Shown: one piece after another, positions 53,376-62,575 of the stretch | Position numbering within the stretch: the stretch's first letter is position 1 | Layout: every line of letters begins with the position of its first letter | Assembly: GCF_002368335.1 (NCBI RefSeq) | Contig: NZ_AP018288.1 | Span: 680,607-744,606, forward strand | DNA: 64,000 nucleotides | Source of the DNA: Nostoc sp. NIES-4103 | Lineage (GTDB): Bacteria; Cyanobacteriota; Cyanobacteriia; Cyanobacteriales; Nostocaceae | Direction: 5' to 3' | Notes under the pieces: model-generated | Told to the model about the DNA's origin: nothing | Databases searched by the model: none | What the model saw: the letters and a program-made list of their open reading frames with translations, nothing else | Position numbers and translations under genes: made by a program

Positions 53376-56300
53376 TCACCATTGAGGATTTGTCATCATT
53401 AATGCTGATGCATCTGAGCTATCCAATGGAGGCGAGAAAAAATATCCTTGAGCATATTCACAGTTCAATTTTCTCATAAAATCTAGTTGTTCTTTGGTCT
53501 CTACTCCTTCGGCAGTCACCTTTATACCCAGTTTGTGTGCTAGGGTGACAATAATCTCAATAATTTCTAAATTTCTGCTATTAGTATGCATCTGACTGAT
53601 GAAGGATTTGTCAATCTTCAACACACTAATTGGAAAGCTAGAAAGACGGGCCAATGAAGAGTAACCTGTACCAAAGTCATCAATTGATATTTTAACGCCC
53701 AACTCTTGAATTTGTGAGATAGTAGCGGTTGTTTGGTCGCCGTTTTCCATAATTAGGCTTTCAGTAATCTCTAAAATTAGAATATTGTGGTCAATACCAC
53801 TTGAGTGTAGAATCTGCTCAATCTGCTTAATTAAATCTGGCTGAGAAAACTGCTTAATAGAGAGATTAACATGCATTTTTTCTAGCACGCTGGGACACTC
53901 ATTGAGTCGCCAAGCTTGCATTTGCTGGCACGCCTCATACAGTGTCCAGTAGCCAATCTCGATAATTAATCCAGTTTCTTCTGCTAAAGAAATAAAATCT
54001 CCCGGATTAACCAAACCACGTTCTGGATGTTGCCAGCGTAGCAGAGCCTCAAAACCAATAATAGAGCCACTAGTGAGCGAAACAATCGGTTGATAAAAAA
54101 CTCTAAATTCTCGACGTTCAATTGCACGGCGCAAATCGTTTTCTAAGTGCAATCTGGCAATAGCTGACGCATACATATCTGAGTTGAATAGCTCATAGCG
54201 CGCTCTGCCCAATGCCTTAGCTCGATACATTGCTGTATCAGCATCTCGAAGCAGGTCTTCTGGTTGGTTATAGTCTACTGTTGAACTTAAAGCGATGCCA
54301 ATACTGGCCGTTGTGAACACTTCTTGTCCATCAAGCTCAATAGGTAACATCAGTTCTTGTTGAATTTTTTCAGCGAGTTTGATAGCGTCTGAAGCATCTT
54401 GAATTGGTTCAAGTAAAATAGTAAATTCATCTCCTCCAAGTCTTGCTGCTAAATCTGTAGAGCGCAGACATACTTTTAGCCTACTAGCGATCGCCAGCAA
54501 GAATTGGTCTCCAATTATGTGTCCCAGACTATCATTAATTACTTTAAACCGATCCAGATCAATAAACAGCACAGCAAATAAATAATTCTCTTGTAACTTA
54601 GCTTGCTGGAGTGCATATTTTAAGCGTTCTATAAACAAAGCTCGGTTTGGTAAATCTGTTAGTGCATCATGAAAAGCATTATGCAATAATTGTTCTTCTA
54701 CTCGTTTGCGTTCGGTAATATCATAGGTATGGGCGAGAATCTGATAAATTTCCCCATGTTCATTTAATAGTGGAATGTAAGTAACAATTATGGTAAATAT
54801 CCCATCAGGCAAATTAATCTTACATTCTCCAGTTTGTAAGGTGTATGTCTCTACAGTTTTTTTTAGCAGTGGTAGATAAGTATTTGTAACTTCAGCTGGG
54901 AATAGTTCTTCATCTGTGTGACCAATAAGTGCTTCCTCAGAATAACCACTGCGGTTAATGCCAAAAGCATTGACAAACTGCAATCGCCGCTCGGCATCAT
55001 AAATAATAAATGGATGAGGGATATTATCAATTGCTAATCGAAATCGCTGTTCGCTGAGACGCAAAGCTTCCTCTACCTGCTGACGCTCGACAATCTCAGC
55101 TTCTAGTCGCCTGTTAGTCTCTAATAGTTGAGCAAATGACTCTTGTAATTGAGTAGCCATTTGATTATGAGCCTCAGCAAGCACTCTTAGTTCTTGAATC
55201 CCCTCGACTGCAACAGTTTGGTCTAATTTACCCTTAGCAATTTCCTTAGAGGCTAAACTTAAGCGGATAATTGGTTGGGTAATCCAATGAGCAGTAATCA
55301 CTCCCGTTATTGTAGTCAGTATCAATGTTCCTAAGCACAGTAAAATAGTGGTTCGTGTATTAGCTTCGATATGTTCCATAAAGTCGGCTTCTGGAACCAC
55401 CACGACAATTACCCAATCTAGTCCGTAGCCATCTTTAAAAGGCATTAAATGTATGAATTGCCGCTGACCGTCAATTTTAAAGTCCAGCTGCTGGCTAGAA
55501 TGAATGTTGTTAAAGTTAACAAAGTGTGCATTCAAATACTGTGCTGTTAAACGAGTGACACGATCTCTACTCACCAGAGATGTCAGCCGTTTATGCTTCC
55601 TCTGTCCTGGCACATTATTAAGTATAAAAAGTTGTTCATTCGTGGAACTAGCTACTAAATTTCCAGAGCGCTCAATAATAAATGTCTTTCCTGAACGTCC
55701 AATTTTTAAACTTTGCAAAAACTTACTAATTTGGGAGAGAGACAATGTTGTATTCGTTACACCCAATAAAGTATTTTTTTGTCCATAAATAGCTCGTGTA
55801 GCGCTGATTGCTAGACCTGATGAAGAAAAATAAGGATAAATTTCCGTCCAAGTATTTTTACCTGCTTTCACGGCCTCTGTGTACCAAGGACGAGTGCGAG
55901 GATCAAAAGTTGTACTAACTTGAATTAAATTAGTACGATTACCTTGGCTATCTGTGGCATAGGTATGATACTTACCACCTGTTGATTGGTTTTTGATGCG
56001 GATGACTAATGAACCATCATGTAAGCGATCCACCGCATAAATTTCTCCCTGTTCACTGCCAAAAGCGATCGGGCTGAAAGACTTGAATATTTGCATTTGG
56101 TGCCAAAAATGGCGTTCTAGACTTTTGGGTTGTTTCAAATTCAACTCACCAAAACGAATAGCATTGGCGTTCATTTGGGTGACGATTTGAGGTTTCTCCA
56201 TATAATCTGTGATATATGAATGAATCCGATTTGCTATTTCATTCCTCAAATGAATAGCAACCTCATCAACAGCTTTCTCTCCATTTTTTAAAGAAAAAAA

Positions 56301-56417
56301 TGCTGTTAGTCCTACAGATGCAAAGATTTGCAGTACAAAAGGTACTACTAAAACTACACGGAGCGGTATTCCCATAAACCCAATAAAAATTGGAGAACAT
56401 AAATTTCGCCGTGTCAT
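53376..56417 (-). CDS. Membrane sensor diguanylate cyclase/phosphodiesterase (Cache-HAMP-PAS-GGDEF-EAL)
   Basis: 1013 residues. A membrane helix (about 17-35), a periplasmic Cache-type sensor, a second helix (about 350-372), HAMP, PAS (about 455-575), GGDEF (about 590-750) and EAL (about 765-1005). The cyclase motif RLGGDEF is intact and preceded five residues earlier by RSTD, the inhibitory site. The EAL motif (GFEALLRW), the DDFGTGYSSL loop, KIDKSFI and AEGVETKEQ are all present, so both making and breaking of cyclic di-GMP look possible. It would link an external signal to motility or exopolysaccharide. It stands alone. Confidence 0.95.
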   Translation of the reverse strand: MTRRNLCSPIFIGFMGIPLRVVLVVPFVLQIFASVGLTAFFSLKNGEKAVDEVAIHLRNEIANRIHSYITDYMEKPQIVTQMNANAIRFGELNLKQPKSLERHFWHQMQIFKSFSPIAFGSEQGEIYAVDRLHDGSLVIRIKNQSTGGKYHTYATDSQGNRTNLIQVSTTFDPRTRPWYTEAVKAGKNTWTEIYPYFSSSGLAISATRAIYGQKNTLLGVTNTTLSLSQISKFLQSLKIGRSGKTFIIERSGNLVASSTNEQLFILNNVPGQRKHKRLTSLVSRDRVTRLTAQYLNAHFVNFNNIHSSQQLDFKIDGQRQFIHLMPFKDGYGLDWVIVVVVPEADFMEHIEANTRTTILLCLGTLILTTITGVITAHWITQPIIRLSLASKEIAKGKLDQTVAVEGIQELRVLAEAHNQMATQLQESFAQLLETNRRLEAEIVERQQVEEALRLSEQRFRLAIDNIPHPFIIYDAERRLQFVNAFGINRSGYSEEALIGHTDEELFPAEVTNTYLPLLKKTVETYTLQTGECKINLPDGIFTIIVTYIPLLNEHGEIYQILAHTYDITERKRVEEQLLHNAFHDALTDLPNRALFIERLKYALQQAKLQENYLFAVLFIDLDRFKVINDSLGHIIGDQFLLAIASRLKVCLRSTDLAARLGGDEFTILLEPIQDASDAIKLAEKIQQELMLPIELDGQEVFTTASIGIALSSTVDYNQPEDLLRDADTAMYRAKALGRARYELFNSDMYASAIARLHLENDLRRAIERREFRVFYQPIVSLTSGSIIGFEALLRWQHPERGLVNPGDFISLAEETGLIIEIGYWTLYEACQQMQAWRLNECPSVLEKMHVNLSIKQFSQPDLIKQIEQILHSSGIDHNILILEITESLIMENGDQTTATISQIQELGVKISIDDFGTGYSSLARLSSFPISVLKIDKSFISQMHTNSRNLEIIEIIVTLAHKLGIKVTAEGVETKEQLDFMRKLNCEYAQGYFFSPPLDSSDASALMMTNPQW

Positions 56418-57200
56418 CGACGGACAAATCCAAAAATTATTTTAAAGAAGTGTTTTTCAGTAGATTTTTTATTTGACATAGCCATGTCTCCATTTTAAAT
56501 AAGCTTATTTGTACAAGAATTTAGGTACATCATGCTCATAAAGATGGAGCAAATCAGCCCTATGCTACCTTTGAGAGGTAGAGGTTTAAACTATTAGGTT
56601 GGCATGATGGAAGATAGATATTTTTTATCATTGCCTCAGCAATCATTAGCAAATTTTGATACAAGCATTATAACTATTAAAGACTTAAATATGTTCTTGT
56701 TTTAGCTGTTGCTTTTTCTGTTTAAAAAATCTTTTAGCTATTGATTCCAATATTTAACTTTGCACTTGAGCCTTTTGAATTGTGGCAGTAGTTCCAAGAC
56801 AACCCATGCAGCATCGCCAGGTTTGTATTGTCAAGCGAAGGGAACTCCAACAAATAAATTATCCAATTTCTCCATGCAAGACTACTTTCAAATTCTTCTC
56901 CCTCAGCTTTCCCAGCTTCCCCAGCTTCAGATATCATTTCTACAGTTCTATTACCCACATTCAATAGAAATGGCAGACAAGGAGTGAGAAATTTTATAAG
57001 TACAGCTATATCCATTAGTTTTTCAGGTTTATTTAGATGTACATTTCTACTCAGTATATTAACTGCTATTTTGCACCTTACCCGAACGACTTCTAGTCGC
57101 CAAGGCAATTCTGAAACTAAATTTAAGAGACATCCTTAAGTTTTATCTTTATCTCGTGTCAGAATACACAATTATTCACAGTAAGTAATGGGTGGCTTGG
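56418..57200. other. Gap with a gene remnant
   Basis: About 780 bp without an intact gene; it holds the remnant listed at 56734-57015 and CTTCCCCAGCTTCAG-type repeats (56905-56932). Confidence 0.5.
56734..57015 (-). pseudogene. Possible remnant of a small cyanobacterial membrane protein gene
   Basis: From the ATG at 57015 the frame reads MDIAVLIKFLTPCLPFLLNV then GNRTVE, recalling the N-terminus of a recurring Nostoc protein (LIKFL-PFLPFLLK-GNKA). After about 27 codons the frame passes through CTTCCCCAGCTTCAG-type repeats (EAGEAGKAEGEE) and becomes unrecognisable. I take it as a gene start cut off by repeat insertion. Weak evidence. Confidence 0.3.
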
Positions 57201-58871
57201 ATGAATAACACTGCCGCAATTTTATACAAAAGAGATGGTTACGATACTTCAGGCAAAAGACTTTTAGGCCGTCAAGCTGCGGGTGAAGGTTTTCTCAAAG
57301 CTTTTGTCCAACATGGAACGGCGGATTTTTTATATTGCTACACAGATACCCAAAAAGAATTTACGGAATTTTGCCAACGTATTCAACCTTGGATGCAACG
57401 TCCTCGACAAGTGCAATGGCTACCCACCAGTAACCATCAGTCACTGACTAAAGCAGGCACAATTTATCAACCCGATCCCCTACTATCTAAACTTGCTTGG
57501 ACTAGACGATTTAGCGAACAACGGGGATATAGTATTTGTGGAGTGACTCACACCATTGCCAGTACAGGAGTTATGCAAGGCATTGGTGATTTACTCATTG
57601 CACCTTTTCAACCTTGGGATGCTCTAATTTGCACTTCTATTGCAGTCAAAACTGCTGTTGAACATCTTCTCAATACTTGGGCTGAATATTTAGCTCAACG
57701 TACAGGTGGCAAACCTAATATTGATATACAACTACCAATCATCCCTTTGGGTGTTGATTGTAGTGCCTTTGACCACGGTAATAATACTACAAACATCCGC
57801 AAAAGTCTGCGTCAAGCACTTGGCATTCCCCAAGATGAAATTGTTGTGCTATTTGTCGGCAGATTGTGCTTTTATGCTAAAGTACATCCTGTACCAATGT
57901 ATTTAGCTTTAGAAAAAGTAGCACAAGCAACTAATACCAAAATTCATTTTGTCTTAGCTGGTTGGTTTGAAGATGAAAGAGAAGAAATCAGTTTTAAACA
58001 AAGTACCCAAATGTTCTGTCCATCAGTTAATTGTATTTTTGTTGATGGACGTAAACCACAAGTTCGTGCGGGGATTTGGTCTAGTGCAGATATTTTTATT
58101 TCCTTAGTAGATAACATTCAAGAAACTTTTGGACTGACACCAATTGAAGCGATGGCAGCAGGTTTACCAGTGATTGTTTCAGATTGGGACGGTTATCAAG
58201 AAACCGTGCGTCATGAAATTGACGGTTTCCGCATTCCAACGCTAATGCCTCCACCAGGCTCAGGATATGATTTAGCTTATGGATATTTCAGTGATAGTTT
58301 AAATTATAGTAGTTATATTGCTCATTCATCAATGACAATTGCTGTTGATATTGATGCTGCATCTAAAGCCTTAGAAAAGTTGATTGTGAATCCTGAATTG
58401 AGAAAGCGCTTAGGAGAAAACGGACGACAACGCGCTAAACAAATTTACGATTGGCAAGTGGTAATTGCAGCTTATGAAAACCTTTGGCGGCAACTTGCAG
58501 AAATTCGTGCTACTGCACCGATATCTGCACCTGTTCTACCAGGTAGCCCACCTGCACCTTTATGTGATGATCCTTTTAGGCTGTTTGCTCATTACAGCAG
58601 TGCAACACTAAGCCAAAACTTAGTTTTAATACTTGGTGCCATGAGTACACCAGAACATTTGCAACAAATCCGGCAAAATTGGATCACCAATTTTGGTGCA
58701 GATAGAAGAATTACAAATGCAATTATAGATGCAGTTTTAGCTGCGATCGCACAACAAGGTTCAGTATCAATTGCAACTATCCTCCAACAACATGGAGATG
58801 TTTCTCCCACACTATTACTTCGCACCCTCATGTATCTCATCAAATTTGATGTTCTGCGGGTGGAAGGTTGA
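57201..58871 (+). CDS. Glycosyltransferase family 4 protein
   Basis: About 556 residues. GT-B fold: N-terminal domain with GRQAAGEGFLKAFVQHGTADFLYCYT, C-terminal domain with VVLFVGRLCFYAKVHPVPMYLALEKV, SSADIFISLVDNIQETFGLTPIEAMAAGLPVIVSDWDGYQETV (donor EX7E motif). The last 100 residues (from PGSPPAPLCDDPFRLF) are an unrecognised helical extension. ATG at 57201 is preferred; a GTG at 57192 would add three residues. No partner genes nearby; the acceptor is unknown. Confidence 0.9.
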   Translation: MNNTAAILYKRDGYDTSGKRLLGRQAAGEGFLKAFVQHGTADFLYCYTDTQKEFTEFCQRIQPWMQRPRQVQWLPTSNHQSLTKAGTIYQPDPLLSKLAWTRRFSEQRGYSICGVTHTIASTGVMQGIGDLLIAPFQPWDALICTSIAVKTAVEHLLNTWAEYLAQRTGGKPNIDIQLPIIPLGVDCSAFDHGNNTTNIRKSLRQALGIPQDEIVVLFVGRLCFYAKVHPVPMYLALEKVAQATNTKIHFVLAGWFEDEREEISFKQSTQMFCPSVNCIFVDGRKPQVRAGIWSSADIFISLVDNIQETFGLTPIEAMAAGLPVIVSDWDGYQETVRHEIDGFRIPTLMPPPGSGYDLAYGYFSDSLNYSSYIAHSSMTIAVDIDAASKALEKLIVNPELRKRLGENGRQRAKQIYDWQVVIAAYENLWRQLAEIRATAPISAPVLPGSPPAPLCDDPFRLFAHYSSATLSQNLVLILGAMSTPEHLQQIRQNWITNFGADRRITNAIIDAVLAAIAQQGSVSIATILQQHGDVSPTLLLRTLMYLIKFDVLRVEG

Positions 58872-59080
58872 CTCTAAAGTATTGAGAAGTGGGGACACGG
58901 GAATTTAAATGGGTAATAGGTAATGGGTGATGGGTAATGGGTGATGACTAATAGTAAAATCCAATTACCAATTCCCAATTCCCAATTCCCAATTCCCCAA
59001 ACAGTGGGAGATCAACCTCAACCACCTACAAGCAGATGGACTCTTCCGCCGCTTTCAATGACTTGCTAGTTGTTTTCATT
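58872..59080. repeat. Short tandem repeats
   Basis: GGGTAAT/GGGTGAT units (58909-58944) and CCCAATT units (58967-58996). Confidence 0.75.
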
Positions 59081-59749
59081 TTATTTGTTTGCCCGATTCA
59101 ACTTGTGTCTATTCAGCTTCACTAAAACTTTGACTCGCCGCTTGAATTGTTCAAAATTTTCTGCGCTGAGTTCTGTTTTCTGCCATGCTGGGCGTTGCAT
59201 TAAACGCTCAGACCAAGCTTTAAGTTCGGGGTAATCATTGAGATTAATACCTAACCTCGGCAATAAAGGTATTAACGCTCCTGCAACAATATCTGCTAAT
59301 GTTAATTGTTCACTACCAAAGAAAGTCCCAGTGCCTAAAGCCACTGTGAAAAATTTTAGTACTTGATCTACATGCTGTTTAGCTTCTGCAAATTGCGGTG
59401 AGTCTTCACTTTCATAAATGAGTGAAATCACTTTCGGAAATAATTCATTAGCCGTCACCATTTGTACCATCCGCACCGTTGCTAATTGCTGAGGATCGGT
59501 AGGTAGCATTGCAGGTGTAGGATATTTACTTTCTAAATAGTCCAGAATTGCCAGAGATTCTACAACTCGAAAACCGTCATCCACCACAACCGGAATGTGA
59601 TGAAAGGGGTTAATTTCTAGAAAATCTGGTTGTAATTGATCGCCATCTAGTTTAACCAATACCGTCTCAAAAGGAATTTCCTTTTCTAATAAGGTGAGCC
59701 ATACACGGCGAACATTAGGCGAAAGCGGATTGTAGTAAAATTTGAGCAT
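59081..59749 (-). CDS. Glutathione S-transferase family protein
   Basis: About 222 residues from the ATG at 59749, 8 bp after AGGA. Thioredoxin-fold N-domain (MLKFYYNPLSPNVRRVWLTLLEKEIPFE, IPVVVDDG, VVESLAILDYLESKYP) and helical C-domain (LTLADIVAGALIPLLPRL). It would conjugate or reduce with glutathione in the cytosol. It is last of a three-gene group with a thioesterase and TetR regulator, suggesting a response to a reactive or hydrophobic compound. Confidence 0.92.
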   Translation of the reverse strand: MLKFYYNPLSPNVRRVWLTLLEKEIPFETVLVKLDGDQLQPDFLEINPFHHIPVVVDDGFRVVESLAILDYLESKYPTPAMLPTDPQQLATVRMVQMVTANELFPKVISLIYESEDSPQFAEAKQHVDQVLKFFTVALGTGTFFGSEQLTLADIVAGALIPLLPRLGINLNDYPELKAWSERLMQRPAWQKTELSAENFEQFKRRVKVLVKLNRHKLNRANK

Positions 59750-59763
59750 AGAAAATCCTGAAA

Positions 59764-60213
59764 TCACGAATTATGAATTGGTAAAATTTGCTGAGAATCT
59801 AAATATTTTTTATGCAATTCTTCTGGAATGGGAATAGGACGATTATTCTGTAAATTAACAAAAGCACCCTTCTGTGTTGCTAGTGCGGCTAATTCATTAT
59901 TAGAGAAAATTTCAGCTTGTACAATCCATTTGAGCCTTCCTAAACTACTTAGCCATAAACGTCCAATTACTTTGTCAATCAGCTTGATTGGACGTTTATA
60001 TTCAATCTCCGTTCCTGCCAAAATCGGTACATATCCTTGTTCAATTTGTTGATCGATTTGCCAGTGTTCATCTAAGAACTTTAAGCGTAAATCCTCAAGC
60101 CATCTGATATAGACAATGTTGCTGACTATTCCTGCAAAGTCGATGTCGTATGTCCTTACAGGTATTTCTAATACTACTTCTAGTGGTCTGTGCTGTTTGT
60201 TAGTTGCTAGCAT
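59764..60213 (-). CDS. Hotdog-fold acyl-CoA thioesterase
   Basis: 149 residues. 4HBT family with the YDIDFAGIVSNIVYIRWLEDLRLKFLDEH motif, in which the Asp of YDIDF stands at the catalytic position, and IEYKRPIKLIDKV. It would hydrolyse an acyl-CoA. The stop lies 14 bp before the GST start. A GACC-N4-GGTC palindrome lies 25-36 bp upstream of its ATG, matching the one before the TetR gene. Confidence 0.9.
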   Translation of the reverse strand: MLATNKQHRPLEVVLEIPVRTYDIDFAGIVSNIVYIRWLEDLRLKFLDEHWQIDQQIEQGYVPILAGTEIEYKRPIKLIDKVIGRLWLSSLGRLKWIVQAEIFSNNELAALATQKGAFVNLQNNRPIPIPEELHKKYLDSQQILPIHNS

Positions 60214-60237
60214 AATTGTACATAATTTTGATTTTAA

Positions 60238-60249
60238 GACCGAATGGTC
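60238..60249. promoter_or_regulatory. Predicted TetR operator before the thioesterase gene
   Basis: GACCGAATGGTC: perfect GACC/GGTC half-sites with a 4-nt spacer, extended to AGACC/GGTCT. The same core precedes the regulator gene at 60904-60915. Confidence 0.65.
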
Positions 60250-60303
60250 TGTTATTTTGGAAAAAATTTGAGCTATGTAAGCTCAGAATTTCATCCCAGA
60301 GAT

Positions 60304-60891
60304 TTAAAGATAACTTTCTAGGTATTGATTTAAATGATTAATTGCCCTTTGTATGTGAACTGAATCTTCGTATAACTTGCTCATCATGATAGCTCCTTCC
60401 AACATGGCAATGATGATGGTGGCGATTTCATCGGGATTTACCTCAGAGCGAATTTCGCCTTTTTTAATTCCCTTTTCAAGTATTCTACAAATCAGGTGTC
60501 GCCAAGAGTTCATCGCCTGTTGAGCGCGTTCTTTTAATATCGGATGAGTATCATCACTTTCAACAGCAGTATTTAGTAGTGGACATCCTCCCTTAATCGG
60601 TGGGTTGTCTATATAGTTGCGAAAGATATCAATCATTGCCTGCAAGCGTTCAATTGCATGGTGTTTGTTTCGCAATGCGGCTCTATTATGTTGGTTAATG
60701 CGGGCGATCGCAAAGTCAAAAGCCTGCAATGCTAGCTCATCTTTGCTTTGGAAGTGATTATAAATTCCTCCTTTCTGTAATCCAGTCACACGCATGATAT
60801 CTGACATGGACGAGCCAGCATACCCCTGTTGGTTAAACAGTTCGGCTGCTTGTTGCAGAATTCTAGCTTTGGTTTCTTCGCCTTTAGACAT
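60304..60891 (-). CDS. TetR/AcrR family transcriptional regulator
   Basis: 195 residues from the ATG at 60891; a GTG one codon earlier is possible. N-terminal HTH GSSMSDIMRVTGLQKGGIYNHFQSKDELALQAF is typical of TetR. The C-terminal ligand domain (PPIKGGCPLLNTAVESDD, NPDEIATIIIAMLEGAIMMSKLY) resembles the TetR_C of AcrR-type regulators. Palindromes before this gene and before the thioesterase suggest that it represses both itself and the thioesterase-GST pair. Ligand unknown. Confidence 0.93.
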   Translation of the reverse strand: MSKGEETKARILQQAAELFNQQGYAGSSMSDIMRVTGLQKGGIYNHFQSKDELALQAFDFAIARINQHNRAALRNKHHAIERLQAMIDIFRNYIDNPPIKGGCPLLNTAVESDDTHPILKERAQQAMNSWRHLICRILEKGIKKGEIRSEVNPDEIATIIIAMLEGAIMMSKLYEDSVHIQRAINHLNQYLESYL

Positions 60892-60903
60892 CACAGTATT
60901 ACC

Positions 60904-60915
60904 GACCGATTGGTC
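60904..60915. promoter_or_regulatory. Predicted TetR operator before the regulator gene
   Basis: GACCGATTGGTC, 12-25 bp upstream of the regulator ATG, with the same half-sites and spacing as 60238-60249. Suggests autoregulation. Confidence 0.65.
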
Positions 60916-61169
60916 TGATTAAGCGTAACATGACGAGTGCGTAAAAGTCAAAGGTTATTTGCACAGTTATGGTAAATTGCCTTTAGAGTTTGGGAGATAC
61001 AGGAAAACTCTATGCTGATCGTCTCATCGACAACCTCAGACTTTGAGTTGCGCTCGCAGTTGCTTTTAGCTTATTAATAGATTAACAGTGGGTTACACTT
61101 ACGGGAGGGGTGCGATCGCACTGCCGCTCTCTGTTATGCTTGACGGTTGCCTGTCTTTGCAATCATTCA

Positions 61170-61508
61170 TCACGCCACAGCAAAACCTGTATATTGCCGT
61201 ACTTTAGGATGACGAAAACCAAGAACTATATCTTCTTTAGGAACTCCAGCTTGGAGCAAATCAGTAGCCACGCCTTCTTCAGTATCATCACATTGAATCC
61301 AAATTTTCTCACCAATTAAACTTAAATGGATGGGTGTAGTATGGAGATATTTATCGCCACTCCAACCCATATCCAAAACTAAGTATTGCCCCCGCTGATC
61401 ATCAAATAAAACTTGAGAGACATAATCATCAGGTAGCGCATTTCGATAATCGGCATGATTCTGGAGTACGGTTTTAATAATATCTTGGTATTTTAATCGG
61501 GTATCCAT
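61170..61508 (-). CDS. xisI: XisI family protein
   Basis: 112 residues. XisI marks: LKYQDIIKTVLQNHADYR, VLFDDQRGQYLVLDMGWSGDKYLHTTPIHLSLIGEKIWIQ, GVATDLLQAGVPKEDIVLGFRHPKVRQYTGFAVA. XisI was named for controlling excision of the fdxN element together with XisH, but most genomic copies are unlinked to that element, as here. The normal partner XisH is reduced to a scrap overlapping the start codon. Confidence 0.93.
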   Translation of the reverse strand: MDTRLKYQDIIKTVLQNHADYRNALPDDYVSQVLFDDQRGQYLVLDMGWSGDKYLHTTPIHLSLIGEKIWIQCDDTEEGVATDLLQAGVPKEDIVLGFRHPKVRQYTGFAVA

Positions 61509-61570
61509 TGTACAATTGCCCCGCGTTCATCATCAAAGACAATTAGCTTAATAATTTGGTTATTGAGTAA
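61493..61570 (-). pseudogene. XisH C-terminal remnant
   Basis: The frame reads QIIKLIVFDDERGAIVQWIPD then TAA, matching the end of XisH (KLIV-N-xx-xIVQWI). An in-frame stop lies at 61571-61573 and nothing upstream resembles XisH. It overlaps the xisI start, as intact xisH-xisI pairs do. The rest of xisH is lost. Confidence 0.65.
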
Positions 61571-61605
61571 TTAGGGCGGTGCAATTCAAGATAACTGGCT
61601 AGGGC

Positions 61606-61636
61606 TGTCATTAGTCATTAGTCATTAGTCATTGGT
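61606..61636. repeat. Short tandem repeats (GTCATTA units)
   Basis: Four GTCATTA-type units between the XisI and TPR genes; no gene in the gap. Confidence 0.8.
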
Positions 61637-61735
61637 AAGAGTTTCAAGCCTATTTACGCTTCGTAACATAGAGGAGTTTATTTCCAGCAACTTACTTAAT
61701 ATCTGGATTTCAGGGTTTGAAGGAAAGTATCAAAA

Positions 61736-62575
61736 CTAATTTAGTTCTTTAATATTATTCATCACTTGTTGATACAAGTCGTTATTATTTTGACTTTGAA
61801 AGATGGCTGCTGCTTGTTGTAAGTCTTGGATTGCTCCTTGTTTGTCTCCTTGGGCTGCACGAGCATTTCCTCGGTTATTGTAGGCTGGGCCAAAGTTGCG
61901 ATTGAGGCGAATGGCTTCAGTATAATCTTGAATCGCTCCTTGTTTATCTCCTTGGGCAGCGCGAGTATTGCCTCGATTGTTGTAGGCGATGGCTGATTTG
62001 GGGTCGAGGAGAATGGCTTGATTGTAATCTGATATTGCTCCTTGTCTGTCTCCTTGGCTAGCGCGAGCATTTGCTCGGTTATTGTATGCTTCGGCGTAGT
62101 TAGGCGAAAGGCGAATAGCTTCGTTGTAATCTGATATTGCTCCTTGTTTGTCTCCTTGGCTAGCGCGAGCATTTCCCCGGCTATTGTAGGCTTCGGCGTC
62201 GTTGGGAGTCAGGCGAATAGCTTCGTTGTAATCGGCGATCGCTTTTTGTTTGTCTCCTAAATCAAAGTAGGCTAGTCCCCGCCCTTTGTAAGCAGCACTA
62301 TATCTAGGATTGAGGTTAATCGCTCTAGTATACGATGCGATCGCCGCTTGGGAATCGCCTTTGACATGCTGATTCTGTCCCTGAATGTATAATCTCCCCG
62401 CTTGGGATGTTGTCGCTACACGACGACTCGGAGGAGTGACTCCGATTTCTGTCACTAACACATCTTTGTTATTACTGCAAGAAACGCTGGTAATTGCGCT
62501 CAATGCGGTAACCACAGCTATGGTCAATGTTCTCTTAACTTTCACCCGCTTTTGCTCAAATAACCGCAGTTTCAT
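61736..62575 (-). CDS. TPR-repeat probable lipoprotein
   Basis: 279 residues. N-terminal signal with AITSVSCSNN, likely a lipobox Cys, then five tandem TPR units of 34 residues (GDKQGAIxDYNEAIRLxPNxAEAYNNRGNARASQ) and part of a sixth. The repeats are near-identical in DNA (102-bp units), which leaves an open frame on another reading (61762-62172) that is an artefact. TPRs mediate protein contacts, here probably at the inner face of the outer membrane or lumen. Confidence 0.88.
   Translation of the reverse strand: MKLRLFEQKRVKVKRTLTIAVVTALSAITSVSCSNNKDVLVTEIGVTPPSRRVATTSQAGRLYIQGQNQHVKGDSQAAIASYTRAINLNPRYSAAYKGRGLAYFDLGDKQKAIADYNEAIRLTPNDAEAYNSRGNARASQGDKQGAISDYNEAIRLSPNYAEAYNNRANARASQGDRQGAISDYNQAILLDPKSAIAYNNRGNTRAAQGDKQGAIQDYTEAIRLNRNFGPAYNNRGNARAAQGDKQGAIQDLQQAAAIFQSQNNNDLYQQVMNNIKELN

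Noticed and set aside
61762..62172. 136-codon second frame in the TPR gene
   Set aside because: The 102-bp near-identical repeats keep a second frame open; the TPR frame is the real one.
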